Assembly: GCF_036016955.1 (NCBI RefSeq)
Contig: NZ_JAYWXI010000004.1
Coordinates: 1-64,000, forward strand
DNA length: 64,000 nt
Direction of reading: 5' to 3'
DNA from: JAYWXI01 sp036016955
GTDB lineage: Bacteria > Bacteroidota > Bacteroidia > Flavobacteriales > Weeksellaceae
Shown here in pieces: positions 50,657-58,921 of the stretch. Position numbers and translations under genes: made by a program. Position 1 is the stretch's first letter. Every line of letters starts with the position of its first letter. Under the pieces are notes generated by a model. It was not told the DNA's origin, did no database searches, and was given only the letters and a program-made list of their open reading frames with translations.

Positions 50657-53068
50657 TTAGTTAAATTTATTAATGGTATAATTCAGTTTAAGATAAAAAG
50701 CCCTTCCGGGTTTCTGTACGGCATAATTGTCAAAAGCCTGAGCATTAAGAAGATTTCTCACATCAAAACTCGCCACAAAACGGCGGCTCGGAAAAGCATA
50801 ACTCACCCCAAAGTCGTGAATCAATTGATCGGGAGTAAAAGTAGACCCTCTTTGCCAAGTATTCTCAAAAGCCTTCGTGTAGGAAAAATTATAATTGAAG
50901 TGCATCTCGCCTCCTTTCGACAAAAAATCCCGCAGCCCATATTGAACATTCGCATTTGCCGTCAAAAAAGGTTCGTTGGGAATTTGACGGTTGTAATAAT
51001 CCAACACCCTCCCATGTTGGTCGTATTTCAGTTTGTAAAGCGTGTTAAACCTCGAAACATTGAACAAAACAGCCAAACTTCTTTTAAAACGATACCCCAA
51101 CTCCGCCTCGAAACCCTTAGACTGCGTTCGCCCCAAATTTTCCAAAGGATTGGTCTGAATCGCATCATTGATCCGGTCATTGATTCTCACCACAATCTTA
51201 TCCTGCGTATCACGCAAAAAACCGCCCCCCGAAACCGAAATCGAATGCGCCCCAATACGGTAAGGCCCCCATTTGACTCCAAGATTAAAGTTTTTACTAA
51301 TCTCCGGCTTCAAATGAAAATTACTCGTAAGGTTATCCCCCGCATTACCGAATATCTCGCTGTCATTGGGCAACCTCACTGCCCTCTCCGCCGATCCCAA
51401 AAGAACCACCCCATCCGCCAAAAGAAAAGACGACGCCAAACCATAACCGTAAGTCGAAAACACCCCTTCATCACGAACCAAAGTCACCCGATTGCTGCCA
51501 CCTTCTGCCACCACCACAGGATCGGTCTTAACAATCCGCTGACGGTAATACTTACCGAACGCGTTGGTCTTTAACTTTTGTTTCAACGCCCGAAGCTCAT
51601 AGCTTAATGCCCATATCTGTTTGGAAAGATCTCTGGGTTTAACATAAGTATTCTCCAAAACCGTCCTAAGTTCATCGTAATCATCCCGATCCAAAGCATA
51701 ATACAAATGGTTAAGCGTAAGCAAGTGATTCTCCCCCAAACGCTGCCCCAGTGAAACACGAGAAGTATAGGTTTTCCTGAGATTATGTTCTACCGTAGGC
51801 CGTCCTTGCTGTGCCCCATTCGGCGTACGTATAGGACGCCCGTCCAACCCCAATGCCAACTCCCCATTCCAATTATAGTTCCAACGAACCGTATCATTAA
51901 CAATCGTTTTACTATCTCCATAAACCCCATTAAACTTAACCTCCATTCCCTTGAACAAAAAATTCCGTTTATGGTAATCCACCCCCAAAGCACGAGACTG
52001 AGACTCCGTAAAGCGTCCCTTGTAAGGTCGGGTCATGAACTGGCCGTGCTGAATTTCCTTATAATCATCGGACGCATTGTAAGACAAGCTAAAAAGATCG
52101 GCCCATTTGACGCGGGTATACCCCAACTCCACTCGTCCTCCATAAGAATAATAAGCATCATTAAAACGTCTCGCCGTAGTCTGCTCCAAACGCCCGTTAG
52201 GCAAAATATTATAAACTTTATCGCCCCATATTTTATAGTCATTCTCCGATTGATTGAAAAACCCCGAAACCTTAACCGTTAAACCGCTATTTTCCCGATA
52301 CAACCCAAAAAGATTAGCCTGAAACGTATGGAACGATCCATAAGAAAACGAAGCATTAAAAGTATTTATGGAATCTTCCTTCAAAACCACATTAATCACT
52401 CCACCAAGGGCGTCGTCCGACAAATGCGCCGGAATCACCCCTTTGTAAACTTCAATTCTTTCGATGAGCGAAGGAGGAAGACTATTAAGACTAAACGAAG
52501 AACCATAAGTCGAAACAGGCAGCCCATCCACCAACACCCGAACAGAATGCCCCGACATCCCGTTAAGATTATAATCCACCCGAGAGCCCAAACCGCCATT
52601 CTGCCTCAGTTTGATCCCCACCGTACGGTCCAAAAGGTCGTTGGTCTGCACATTGTATAAAGAAGCTTTTTCCGTCTCGATGACATTAACCGCGAACCCT
52701 TCTTTTTCCTTTTGGGATTTCACCGACCTTAACCGGGTTAGATTCACCGACTCAATTATTTGACCTTTCCATTCCTTCAAAACCGGATGAAACACCAAGT
52801 TCCCTTGCCCCAACGTGACCGTATACGACTGCCGTTGTTGCTGCTTACGCACGTTTAAAGTATAACGCCCGGAAGCCAAAGCCCCCAATCGGTATTTCCC
52901 ATGAGAATCCGTTTTCCCTCTCAAAACTCCCCCTTCGTCATCCAATGCCGTAATCTCCGCCAAAGGAATTCCGCGACCATCCTCATCCCGAACTTCTCCC
53001 AAAATAAAAAACTGGGCTCGAACAAATACCGCACAAAACAAAAAGAGAATCCAAAGAGAAGCTTTCAT
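50657..53068 (-). CDS. TonB-dependent outer-membrane receptor (siderophore-type)
   Basis: This 803-residue receptor has a signal peptide (MKASLWILFLFCAVFVRAQ). A carboxypeptidase-regulatory-like domain follows (about 20-100), then a plug domain with VRVLVDGLPVSTYG and IERIEVYKGVIPAHLSDDALGG (in pieces), and a barrel ending RAFYLKLNYTINKF. The plug and its 'GGVINVVLK' segment are of the siderophore/vitamin receptor type rather than SusC. The start is the ATG at 53068. A consensus promoter is present, and the DUF4374 lipoprotein follows after 13 bp. The pair probably takes up an iron compound, but no Fur box was looked for systematically. Confidence 0.9.
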   Translation of the reverse strand: MKASLWILFLFCAVFVRAQFFILGEVRDEDGRGIPLAEITALDDEGGVLRGKTDSHGKYRLGALASGRYTLNVRKQQQRQSYTVTLGQGNLVFHPVLKEWKGQIIESVNLTRLRSVKSQKEKEGFAVNVIETEKASLYNVQTNDLLDRTVGIKLRQNGGLGSRVDYNLNGMSGHSVRVLVDGLPVSTYGSSFSLNSLPPSLIERIEVYKGVIPAHLSDDALGGVINVVLKEDSINTFNASFSYGSFHTFQANLFGLYRENSGLTVKVSGFFNQSENDYKIWGDKVYNILPNGRLEQTTARRFNDAYYSYGGRVELGYTRVKWADLFSLSYNASDDYKEIQHGQFMTRPYKGRFTESQSRALGVDYHKRNFLFKGMEVKFNGVYGDSKTIVNDTVRWNYNWNGELALGLDGRPIRTPNGAQQGRPTVEHNLRKTYTSRVSLGQRLGENHLLTLNHLYYALDRDDYDELRTVLENTYVKPRDLSKQIWALSYELRALKQKLKTNAFGKYYRQRIVKTDPVVVAEGGSNRVTLVRDEGVFSTYGYGLASSFLLADGVVLLGSAERAVRLPNDSEIFGNAGDNLTSNFHLKPEISKNFNLGVKWGPYRIGAHSISVSGGGFLRDTQDKIVVRINDRINDAIQTNPLENLGRTQSKGFEAELGYRFKRSLAVLFNVSRFNTLYKLKYDQHGRVLDYYNRQIPNEPFLTANANVQYGLRDFLSKGGEMHFNYNFSYTKAFENTWQRGSTFTPDQLIHDFGVSYAFPSRRFVASFDVRNLLNAQAFDNYAVQKPGRAFYLKLNYTINKFN

Positions 53069-53087
53069 GATGTTTTTGTTTTTTTTG

Positions 53088-53118
53088 CAAATATAATTTT
53101 TATTTAGAATAATTACAA
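53088..53118 (-). promoter_or_regulatory. Promoter of the TonB receptor-DUF4374 operon
   Basis: On the minus strand, TTG (53118-53116), 20 nt, then TATATTTG (53095-53088) match the Bacteroidota consensus exactly, 20 bp before the ATG. Confidence 0.65.
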
Positions 53119-53172
53119 ATAATAGAAATAAAATTATTTGCCTCAAAAACTTGCAATAGCCTCGATATAAAA

Positions 53173-53198
53173 AAAGCACCTTAATAATAAGGTGCTTT
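53173..53198 (-). terminator. Rho-independent terminator after rpsB
   Basis: A perfect 11-bp stem, AAAGCACCTTA (53173-53183) with TAAGGTGCTTT (53188-53198), is followed on the minus strand by TTTTATA. It lies 31 bp past rpsB, where tsf would normally start. Confidence 0.85.
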
Positions 53199-53229
53199 CA
53201 ATTGTATTTGTAAAGAAAATACGTCCGAA

Positions 53230-53985
53230 TTAAGCTTCGAAGTCCGCATCAGCCTCAGCTGTTGCTTTTTCGCCTTCTTTCGATTTTTCTTTATCCGCTT
53301 TTCTCTGAGATTGTCCTTCTTTAATCGCTTCAGAAACAACGCTAAGAATCATATCCACAGACTTGGAAGCATCATCATTCCCAGGAATAACGAAATCTAC
53401 CTTTCTAGGGTCAGAGTTCGTATCCACAATAGCGAATACAGGGATACCTAGCTTCTTAGCCTCCGTAACCGCAATGTGCTCTCTTAAAATATCCACTACG
53501 AATACAGCCGACGGAAGTCTAACCATGTCCGCAATAGATCCCAAGTTCTTCTCTAGGTTGGCTCTTTGACGATCCACCTGAAGTCTCTCCTTTTTGGAAA
53601 GAGTCTCGAACGTACCGTCTTTTTTCATTTTGTCGATAGCGTTCATCTTCTTAACCGCCTTACGGATTGTGACAAAGTTAGTCAACATACCGCCTGGCCA
53701 TCTTTCGGTGATGTAGGGCATATTAAGTTCCTGAGCGTGTTTTGCTACCACCTCTTTCGCTTGCTTTTTCGTTGCAACGAAAAGAACTTTCTTCCCTGCA
53801 GAAGTTAATTTTTCCAAAGCGTTGCACGCTTCATCCAACTTAACCGCTGTTTTATGTAAATCGATGATGTGAATACCATTTTTCTCCATAAAAATGTATG
53901 GAGCCATATTCGGGTTCCACTTTCTGGTCATGTGACCAAAGTGTACGCCTGCCTCTAAAAGGTCTTTAACATTTGCTCTTGCCAT
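53230..53985 (-). CDS. rpsB: 30S ribosomal protein S2
   Basis: S2 joins the 30S subunit late in assembly. The 251-residue protein has LLEAGVHFGHMTRKWNPNM, KKVLFVATKKQAKEVV, ERWPGGMLTNF and PVFAIVDTNSDP, all conserved. The C-terminal 25 residues are a charged Lys/Glu/Ala tail. It lies about 200 bp after rpsI on the same strand. tsf, the usual partner, is not downstream; a terminator and the TonB receptor gene lie there instead. Confidence 0.98.
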   Translation of the reverse strand: MARANVKDLLEAGVHFGHMTRKWNPNMAPYIFMEKNGIHIIDLHKTAVKLDEACNALEKLTSAGKKVLFVATKKQAKEVVAKHAQELNMPYITERWPGGMLTNFVTIRKAVKKMNAIDKMKKDGTFETLSKKERLQVDRQRANLEKNLGSIADMVRLPSAVFVVDILREHIAVTEAKKLGIPVFAIVDTNSDPRKVDFVIPGNDDASKSVDMILSVVSEAIKEGQSQRKADKEKSKEGEKATAEADADFEA

Positions 53986-54182
53986 GTCTCTTTTTTGTTT
54001 TTAGTTTACATTCCGCTCTTTCGCAATCAACTTACCTTTAGATGGGAGATAAGTTTGGGTGCTAAACTAAACGGGCATTAAGTTTGGCCAATCGGCCGGC
54101 GAATAAATCCCCAACCTCTATAAGCCGATTAATAATTTTAATCGTGATTTCTGCACACAAAGACAAAAACCACCACGACGAA

Positions 54183-54569
54183 TTAACGTTTAGAGAACTG
54201 GAATCTCTTTCTCGCTTTCTTCTGTCCCGGTTTCTTTCTTTCCACCATTCTGGCGTCTCTGGTCAAAAGACCTGCAGGCTTAAGAATAGCTCTGAACTCT
54301 GCGTTGATTTCGCAAAGCGCTCTAGAAATCCCAAGTCTGATGGCCTCAGCCTGTCCGGTATTACCACCGCCGAAAACATTAACGGTAACATCATACTGCT
54401 CCGCCGTTTCCGTAAGAACCATTGGTTGATTTACCTTATAGACCAAAACATCCGTAGAAAAATAGTCTTTAGCCTCTTTCCCGTTAACCGTAATGTTTCC
54501 GGTACCCGGCTTAACGTAAACCCTTGCTACAGAAGTTTTTCTTCTTCCAATTTTATGAACTGTAGACAT
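54183..54569 (-). CDS. rpsI: 30S ribosomal protein S9
   Basis: S9 binds the 30S head, and its basic tail reaches the P-site tRNA. The 128-residue protein starts MSTVHKIGRRKTSVARVY. It has GNITVNGKEAKDYF and GGGNTGQAEAIRLGISRAL, and ends with the basic QKKARKRFQFSKR. It starts 5 bp after the rplM stop; the pair is a conserved operon. Confidence 0.98.
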   Translation of the reverse strand: MSTVHKIGRRKTSVARVYVKPGTGNITVNGKEAKDYFSTDVLVYKVNQPMVLTETAEQYDVTVNVFGGGNTGQAEAIRLGISRALCEINAEFRAILKPAGLLTRDARMVERKKPGQKKARKRFQFSKR

Positions 54570-54574
54570 ATTAA

Positions 54575-55030
54575 TTATTTAAATTCGTTAATATTAATAG
54601 ACTTTGGCTGCTGAGCTTCGTGCTTGTGCTCTGTTCCTTCGTAAAGGTACAGATTCTTAAGAATAGCGGCTCCCAATCTGTTTTTAGGAAGCATCCCTTT
54701 AACGGATTTTTCCAAAACTTTCAATGGATCCTTTTTCAAAAGCTCCTCAGCAGTCTGAGACTTCTGACCTCCAGGATACCCCGTATGCCAAATGTAAGTC
54801 TTGTCAGCCCACTTGTTCCCTGAAAGAGTAATCTTTCCTGCATTCAAAACGATAACGTTATCCCCACAATCTACGTGCGGTGTAAAGTTCGTTTTGTGCT
54901 TACCTCTCAAAATCTTAGCAACCGCGGAAGCCAATCTTCCCAATGGTTGTCCTTCGGCGTCTACCACAACCCATTCTTTATTAGCGGTAGCCTTATTAGC
55001 CGAAACGGTTTTGTAACTTAATGTATTCAC
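54575..55030 (-). CDS. rplM: 50S ribosomal protein L13
   Basis: L13 is an early assembly protein of the 50S subunit. The 151-residue protein has WVVVDAEGQPLGRLAS, HVDCGDNVIVLNA, YIWHTGYPGGQKSQTAEELL and VKGMLPKNRLGAAILKNLYLYEG (in pieces), the normal family pattern. It is first in the rplM-rpsI-rpsB unit. A -7 element, TACCTTTG (55085-55078), lies 48 bp upstream on the minus strand. Confidence 0.98.
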   Translation of the reverse strand: MNTLSYKTVSANKATANKEWVVVDAEGQPLGRLASAVAKILRGKHKTNFTPHVDCGDNVIVLNAGKITLSGNKWADKTYIWHTGYPGGQKSQTAEELLKKDPLKVLEKSVKGMLPKNRLGAAILKNLYLYEGTEHKHEAQQPKSININEFK

Positions 55031-55077
55031 ACTTTTTTAGTTAACGATTAAACATAATTTTCCCTTTTACGGGTGTG

Positions 55078-55085
55078 CAAAGGTA
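55078..55085 (-). promoter_or_regulatory. -7 promoter element of rplM-rpsI
   Basis: TACCTTTG on the minus strand fits TAnnTTTG. No TTG lies at the usual distance. The rest of 55086-55240 is A/T-rich, and I see no gene in it. Confidence 0.4.
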
Positions 55086-55240
55086 TAACTTTTTTTTGGA
55101 TAGGAAAAATTTTCACTGAATTTTCAGTATATCTCATACATTTTCAAGACTTATCTTCGATTTTTTATTTTTTTGATCATTCTTGGCACAACTCTTGATA
55201 AGCCCTCTATACAAAACACAAATGCATTCATAAAACAAAA

Positions 55241-55274
55241 AAAAGCAGGCTCGTTTCACTCGAAGCCTGCTTTT
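55241..55274 (-). terminator. Terminator after the second Lrp gene
   Basis: The stem AAAAGCAGGC (55241-55250) with GCCTGCTTTT (55265-55274) is followed on the minus strand by a T-run. It lies 24 bp past the regulator's stop. Confidence 0.75.
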
Positions 55275-55297
55275 TCGTTATGATTTTCCCCTCTCAT

Positions 55298-55777
55298 TTA
55301 CAGAACCCCTAACCGTTCAGCATTGAGTATAACTCCGGGCGACGCTATCGTCCGCATAGCAAAGCTGGATTTCACATTCGAAATAAATTCCATCTTTGAT
55401 AAACGCTGTAAAACAAAGTGTTGATAATCCTCCATATCCTTTAGATAAACTTTTAGCAAAGCATCGTACTCTCCCGCCGTGAACACCGCTTCCTGAACCT
55501 CATGCAACCGGGAAATTTCGCGGACAAATTCTTCAAAAAGCTGCTCTTGATGTCTGACAAACCGAACCTGGATATACACCAACAAACCAAACCCCATCAT
55601 CTCAGGGTTTATCCTCGCTGAATAGCCTTCAATAATCCCCGAGGACATCATTTTGCGAATTCGATCATGAACCGGGGAAACCGACAAATTTACTTTGGTC
55701 GCAATTTCCTTGATGCTTTGGGAGCTATCCTTAACCAAGGCTTGTAAAATTTTCTGATCTACTTTATCTATTTTCAT
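55298..55777 (-). CDS. Lrp/AsnC family transcriptional regulator
   Basis: This 159-residue regulator is of the same family as the one at 45494 but clearly distinct. Its helix-turn-helix is in DQKILQALVKDSSQSIKEIA and VSPVHDRIRKMMSSGII. The RAM domain (about 65-150) has RLHEVQEAVFTAGEYDALLKV. 'GYSARINPEMMGFGLLVYI' links the two. It stands alone with its own terminator. No target can be named. Confidence 0.92.
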   Translation of the reverse strand: MKIDKVDQKILQALVKDSSQSIKEIATKVNLSVSPVHDRIRKMMSSGIIEGYSARINPEMMGFGLLVYIQVRFVRHQEQLFEEFVREISRLHEVQEAVFTAGEYDALLKVYLKDMEDYQHFVLQRLSKMEFISNVKSSFAMRTIASPGVILNAERLGVL

Positions 55778-55865
55778 TCTTTTTTCAGTTAAAAAAATAT
55801 ACTCTTGTTTACCCTACAAATCTACACTATTTATTTTGCGCCATCAAAATACCTTATTGCCCCTT

Positions 55866-56198
55866 CTATTTCCGAAGCGATTTACTCTGTCGAAAACTGG
55901 CCAGCAAATAATAGGCCACAAACACCGTCGAAAATTTAATCACCGAAGGAACTGCAATTTCAAAATCAAAAAAAGCAAACCCAAGTCCCAGCAACACCCC
56001 CACTCCAATCAAAGAAAGCCCCATCTTTTTAACCAATGGCCATTCCGGTCGATCCACAAAATAAGCCAGCGCCCAGCCCAAACCAAAAGCAAAACCATAA
56101 TACCAATCCACCCCAAATCCCCTGCTGCCCAAAACATAAGCATTAAGAAAATAGCTCCCCAACGTCCCCACCAAAAGATACACAAAACTCCTAAACAT
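55866..56198 (-). CDS. Small membrane protein of unknown function
   Basis: I do not recognise a family. The 110-residue protein starts at the ATG at 56198 (MFRSFVYLLVGTLG); an upstream in-frame extension reads as untranslated sequence. Four hydrophobic stretches look like membrane segments: SFVYLLVGTLGSYFLNAYVLG, YYGFAFGLGWALAYFV, MGLSLIGVGVLLGLGFAFF, and VIKFSTVFVAYYLLASF. The C-terminus is basic (RQSKSLRK). It lies between the second Lrp gene and recA and is convergent with neither. Confidence 0.6.
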   Translation of the reverse strand: MFRSFVYLLVGTLGSYFLNAYVLGSRGFGVDWYYGFAFGLGWALAYFVDRPEWPLVKKMGLSLIGVGVLLGLGFAFFDFEIAVPSVIKFSTVFVAYYLLASFRQSKSLRK

Positions 56199-56421
56199 TT
56201 CTTTTTCCGTTTGCAACAAAGATAAACTTTCTTCCAAAACTAAAAAAAAATTATCCCGCAACCTCCTCCCGCTTCTCAATATCCTCAAAATAACCTTTCT
56301 ACCCTCCATCTCATCATCAAAAAAGCAATGCAAAACCATAAAAAGCAACTCCTTACCCCTAAAATCCCGCTAAAAAAATCAAATTAATCCAAATAAAACA
56401 AGACTATGCCATATAATTCCT

Positions 56422-56429
56422 TAATTTTG
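56422..56429 (+). promoter_or_regulatory. -7 promoter element of recA
   Basis: TAATTTTG lies 22 bp before the recA ATG. No TTG lies at 17-23 nt upstream. I noticed no LexA-type palindrome in the 200 bp upstream. Confidence 0.4.
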
Positions 56430-56451
56430 TTAAAAATATTTCATCCTAAAA

Positions 56452-57453
56452 ATGAGCACAACAGAAGATAAGAAAAAAGCACTGGCTTTAGTACTGGAAA
56501 AGCTGGACAAAACCTATGGTAAAGGAACCGTAATGACTCTTGGCGATGACGCCGTGGACACATCCATCGAAGTGATCCCTTCCGGATCCTTGGGACTGGA
56601 CATCGCCCTCGGTGTAGGCGGTTACCCCAAAGGACGGATCATCGAAATCTACGGCCCCGAATCCTCAGGTAAAACCACCCTTACCCTCCATGCCATTGCC
56701 GAAGCACAAAAACAAGGAGGTATCGCAGCCTTCATCGATGCGGAACACGCTTTCGACAGGCATTACGCCGCCAAACTAGGAATCAACCTGGAAGACCTCA
56801 TCATCTCCCAGCCCGACAACGGAGAACAAGCTCTCGAAATTGCCGATAACCTTATCCGCTCGGGAGCCATCGACATCGTGGTGATTGACTCCGTGGCCGC
56901 ACTAACCCCGAAAGCCGAAATCGAAGGTGAAATGGGCGACTCCAAAATGGGGCTCCACGCCAGACTAATGTCTCAAGCCCTAAGAAAACTTACCGCCACC
57001 ATCTCCAGAACCAAATGTACCGTAATCTTCATTAACCAGCTGAGAGAAAAAATCGGGGTCATGTTCGGAAATCCGGAAACCACTACCGGTGGAAACGCTT
57101 TAAAGTTTTACGCTTCGGTAAGAGTAGACATCCGAAAGGCCAGCGCACCGATAAAACAAGGCGACGAGGCCGTAGGAAGCCGAGTGAAAGTAAAAATTGT
57201 AAAAAACAAAGTAGCTCCACCATTCAAACAAGCCGAATTCGATATCATGTACGGCGAAGGGGTTTCCAAAGTGGGCGAAATCCTGGATACAGCCGTTGAC
57301 ATGGGCATTGTGAAAAAAAGCGGCTCATGGTTCAGCTACGAAGACACTAAACTGGGGCAAGGAAGAGACGCCGTAAAAGACGTCCTACGCGACAACCCCG
57401 AACTCTCCGAAGAGTTAGAAAACAGAATAAAGGAAGAAATGAAAAAAGATTAA
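56452..57453 (+). CDS. recA: Recombinase RecA
   Basis: RecA forms filaments on single-stranded DNA for homologous recombination and the SOS response. The 333-residue protein has Walker A GPESSGKTT at about residues 66-74, VIDSVAALTPKAEIEGEMGD (in pieces), the L2 loop region GNPETTTGGNALKFYAS, and KVKIVKNKVAPPFKQAEFDI (in pieces). The C-terminus is short and acidic. It is a single gene, closed by a terminator. Confidence 0.98.
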   Translation: MSTTEDKKKALALVLEKLDKTYGKGTVMTLGDDAVDTSIEVIPSGSLGLDIALGVGGYPKGRIIEIYGPESSGKTTLTLHAIAEAQKQGGIAAFIDAEHAFDRHYAAKLGINLEDLIISQPDNGEQALEIADNLIRSGAIDIVVIDSVAALTPKAEIEGEMGDSKMGLHARLMSQALRKLTATISRTKCTVIFINQLREKIGVMFGNPETTTGGNALKFYASVRVDIRKASAPIKQGDEAVGSRVKVKIVKNKVAPPFKQAEFDIMYGEGVSKVGEILDTAVDMGIVKKSGSWFSYEDTKLGQGRDAVKDVLRDNPELSEELENRIKEEMKKD

Positions 57454-57479
57454 GTTCTCTTAACCTTCCAAAAAATAAA

Positions 57480-57506
57480 AAAGGTGCCGGCTGATCCGAC
57501 ACCTTT
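57480..57506. terminator. Bidirectional terminator between recA and the class IV aminotransferase-like gene
   Basis: The stem AAAGGTGCCGG (57480-57490) with CCGACACCTTT (57496-57506), with one mismatch, has an A-run on the left and a T-run on the right. Confidence 0.8.
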
Positions 57507-57531
57507 TTTATTTTCGATCCAAATTTACTTT

Positions 57532-58350
57532 TTACAAAGCATTTTCAAAAGAAGCCTTCCACTGCGCCACCATTTCGGTAAAGCGAACCAAAGGAAAAGT
57601 CTTATTGCGAATTTTACCCACCGTAAAAAGCCCTTTATAATCCGAAATCATCAAAATCTCTTCCGCTTTCTGACTTTCAAAAGCATTCAATTCCACCTGC
57701 TCAATCGCCGCCAGCCCTTTACGGTGAACAAAAGTGACAAAATTTTCCATCAGAGGCGAAACATAAGCTCCTTCCGATTGTTTCGGTACTTTTATCACTG
57801 CTCCCTCCAAAAATAAAAGGTTTCCAAATACAGAACGCGCAATCCGCTTGGAAGGATTAAGGAGAATCACATCGTCCAAATCATTCTCCCGAGCATAAAT
57901 AGAAGCATAAATAGACACCGGACAATGCCCCCTAATTCCGCTGAGCAAATGAGTATTCACACTGATTTCCTTAATCATATCCATCTCATTATTCCCCTGA
58001 ATCATCAGCACATCCTCCACTTCTTCTACCTCTGCCCAAAAGGAAACTCCCGCTTTTTGCAAAACTCTTCCGTCCGCATTACGATAAACCACCAAATGGA
58101 TAAAGGCATTCTTTACCCCCTCCGCCAAAACTTTCTCCGAAAAGAGCGATTGAAAAAACTCCAACGTATAAGACAACGGAATATTCATGCGCATCTTACG
58201 CATGGAAGCCATCAGATAAAAATAGCACTCTTCAGCCATAATCAGCTGCCCCGCCCGAACATAAAACGTTACGCTTACGGCATCACCAAAAAGAAAAGCA
58301 CGGTTAATCGGTTCAACCGCTTCCGATGCAAACGTATAGTTATTAGTCAT
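57532..58350 (-). CDS. Class IV aminotransferase-like protein, catalytic lysine apparently absent
   Basis: The 272-residue sequence follows the fold pattern of class IV aminotransferases (BCAT/PabC group). GDAVSVTFYVRAGQ (21-34) replaces 'GDGxFETxR', and DDVILLNPSKRIARSVFGNLLF (159-180) aligns with 'DExLxLdxxGxvtExxxxNxF'. Residues 185-200 carry the usual 'TPxxxxGxxxG' region as KVPKQSEGAYVSPL. The PLP lysine should lie about 20 residues before Asp159, where the sequence is SGIRGHCPVS. There is no lysine between 127 and 168. The usual glutamate before the N-x-F is arginine (Arg172). It may be a pseudoenzyme. It lies 90 bp after the START-like gene on the same strand. Confidence 0.65.
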   Translation of the reverse strand: MTNNYTFASEAVEPINRAFLFGDAVSVTFYVRAGQLIMAEECYFYLMASMRKMRMNIPLSYTLEFFQSLFSEKVLAEGVKNAFIHLVVYRNADGRVLQKAGVSFWAEVEEVEDVLMIQGNNEMDMIKEISVNTHLLSGIRGHCPVSIYASIYARENDLDDVILLNPSKRIARSVFGNLLFLEGAVIKVPKQSEGAYVSPLMENFVTFVHRKGLAAIEQVELNAFESQKAEEILMISDYKGLFTVGKIRNKTFPLVRFTEMVAQWKASFENAL

Positions 58351-58440
58351 ATTCTTGATCCAAAAAAGTTAAAATTTGATTCTGATAAAAAAATAATGAA
58401 CGAAAACTCGTTCATCAATTTTATTTTTAGAAAAAAACGC

Positions 58441-58827
58441 TTACGCTGCTCCCAGTTTAATCTGTAAATTCTCGATAAGATTTTCCCAGTAAAGTCTGTT
58501 TTCTTCCTCATCACCAGGATGGCAAAAATCCGTAATATTGAGCGAAAGATCCTCCGTAATCTCGTCAATGACAATCGTCATTTCAAAAAAACTCTTCGTC
58601 CCTTCGTCTTCCTCCCAACGAAAACGAACAAAACTCTCGGGTTTATAGCGTATCAGCGTGGCTTTCTCCGAAGGCCCTCCTCCCCAACTGAAATAGAAAT
58701 CATCACCCTTTTCCACCACTTCATCCGCAAACCACTCTGCCAATCCCTCCGCACTTGCCAAATATTCATACAAAATCTCAGAAAGGCAATGCATAGGAAA
58801 CTCATATTGCACTTTACGCTTCGCCAT
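58441..58827 (-). CDS. START-like domain (SRPBCC) protein
   Basis: This 128-residue protein of the SRPBCC/AHSA1-like fold forms a single helix-grip domain, probably with a hydrophobic ligand cavity. It starts MAKRKVQYEFPMHCLSEILY. GLAEWFADEV, DFYFSWGGGPSEKATLIRYK and FVRFRWEEDEGTKSFFEMTI are typical of the flavobacterial START-like group. It has no signal peptide. It lies directly upstream of the class IV aminotransferase-like gene, so they may work together, but the ligand is unknown. Confidence 0.8.
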   Translation of the reverse strand: MAKRKVQYEFPMHCLSEILYEYLASAEGLAEWFADEVVEKGDDFYFSWGGGPSEKATLIRYKPESFVRFRWEEDEGTKSFFEMTIVIDEITEDLSLNITDFCHPGDEEENRLYWENLIENLQIKLGAA

Positions 58828-58921
58828 ATAAATTTATCTTTTAATTTAATTACAACGGCGCAATATATAAATTAATTTTTTAAAACAAACACTATTTAAA
58901 GGAGTTTTTACATGTTTTTTA

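Noticed and set aside
50411..51574. A 387-codon plus-strand frame opposite the TonB receptor
   Set aside because: It spans the junction of two well-supported minus-strand genes and has no family features.
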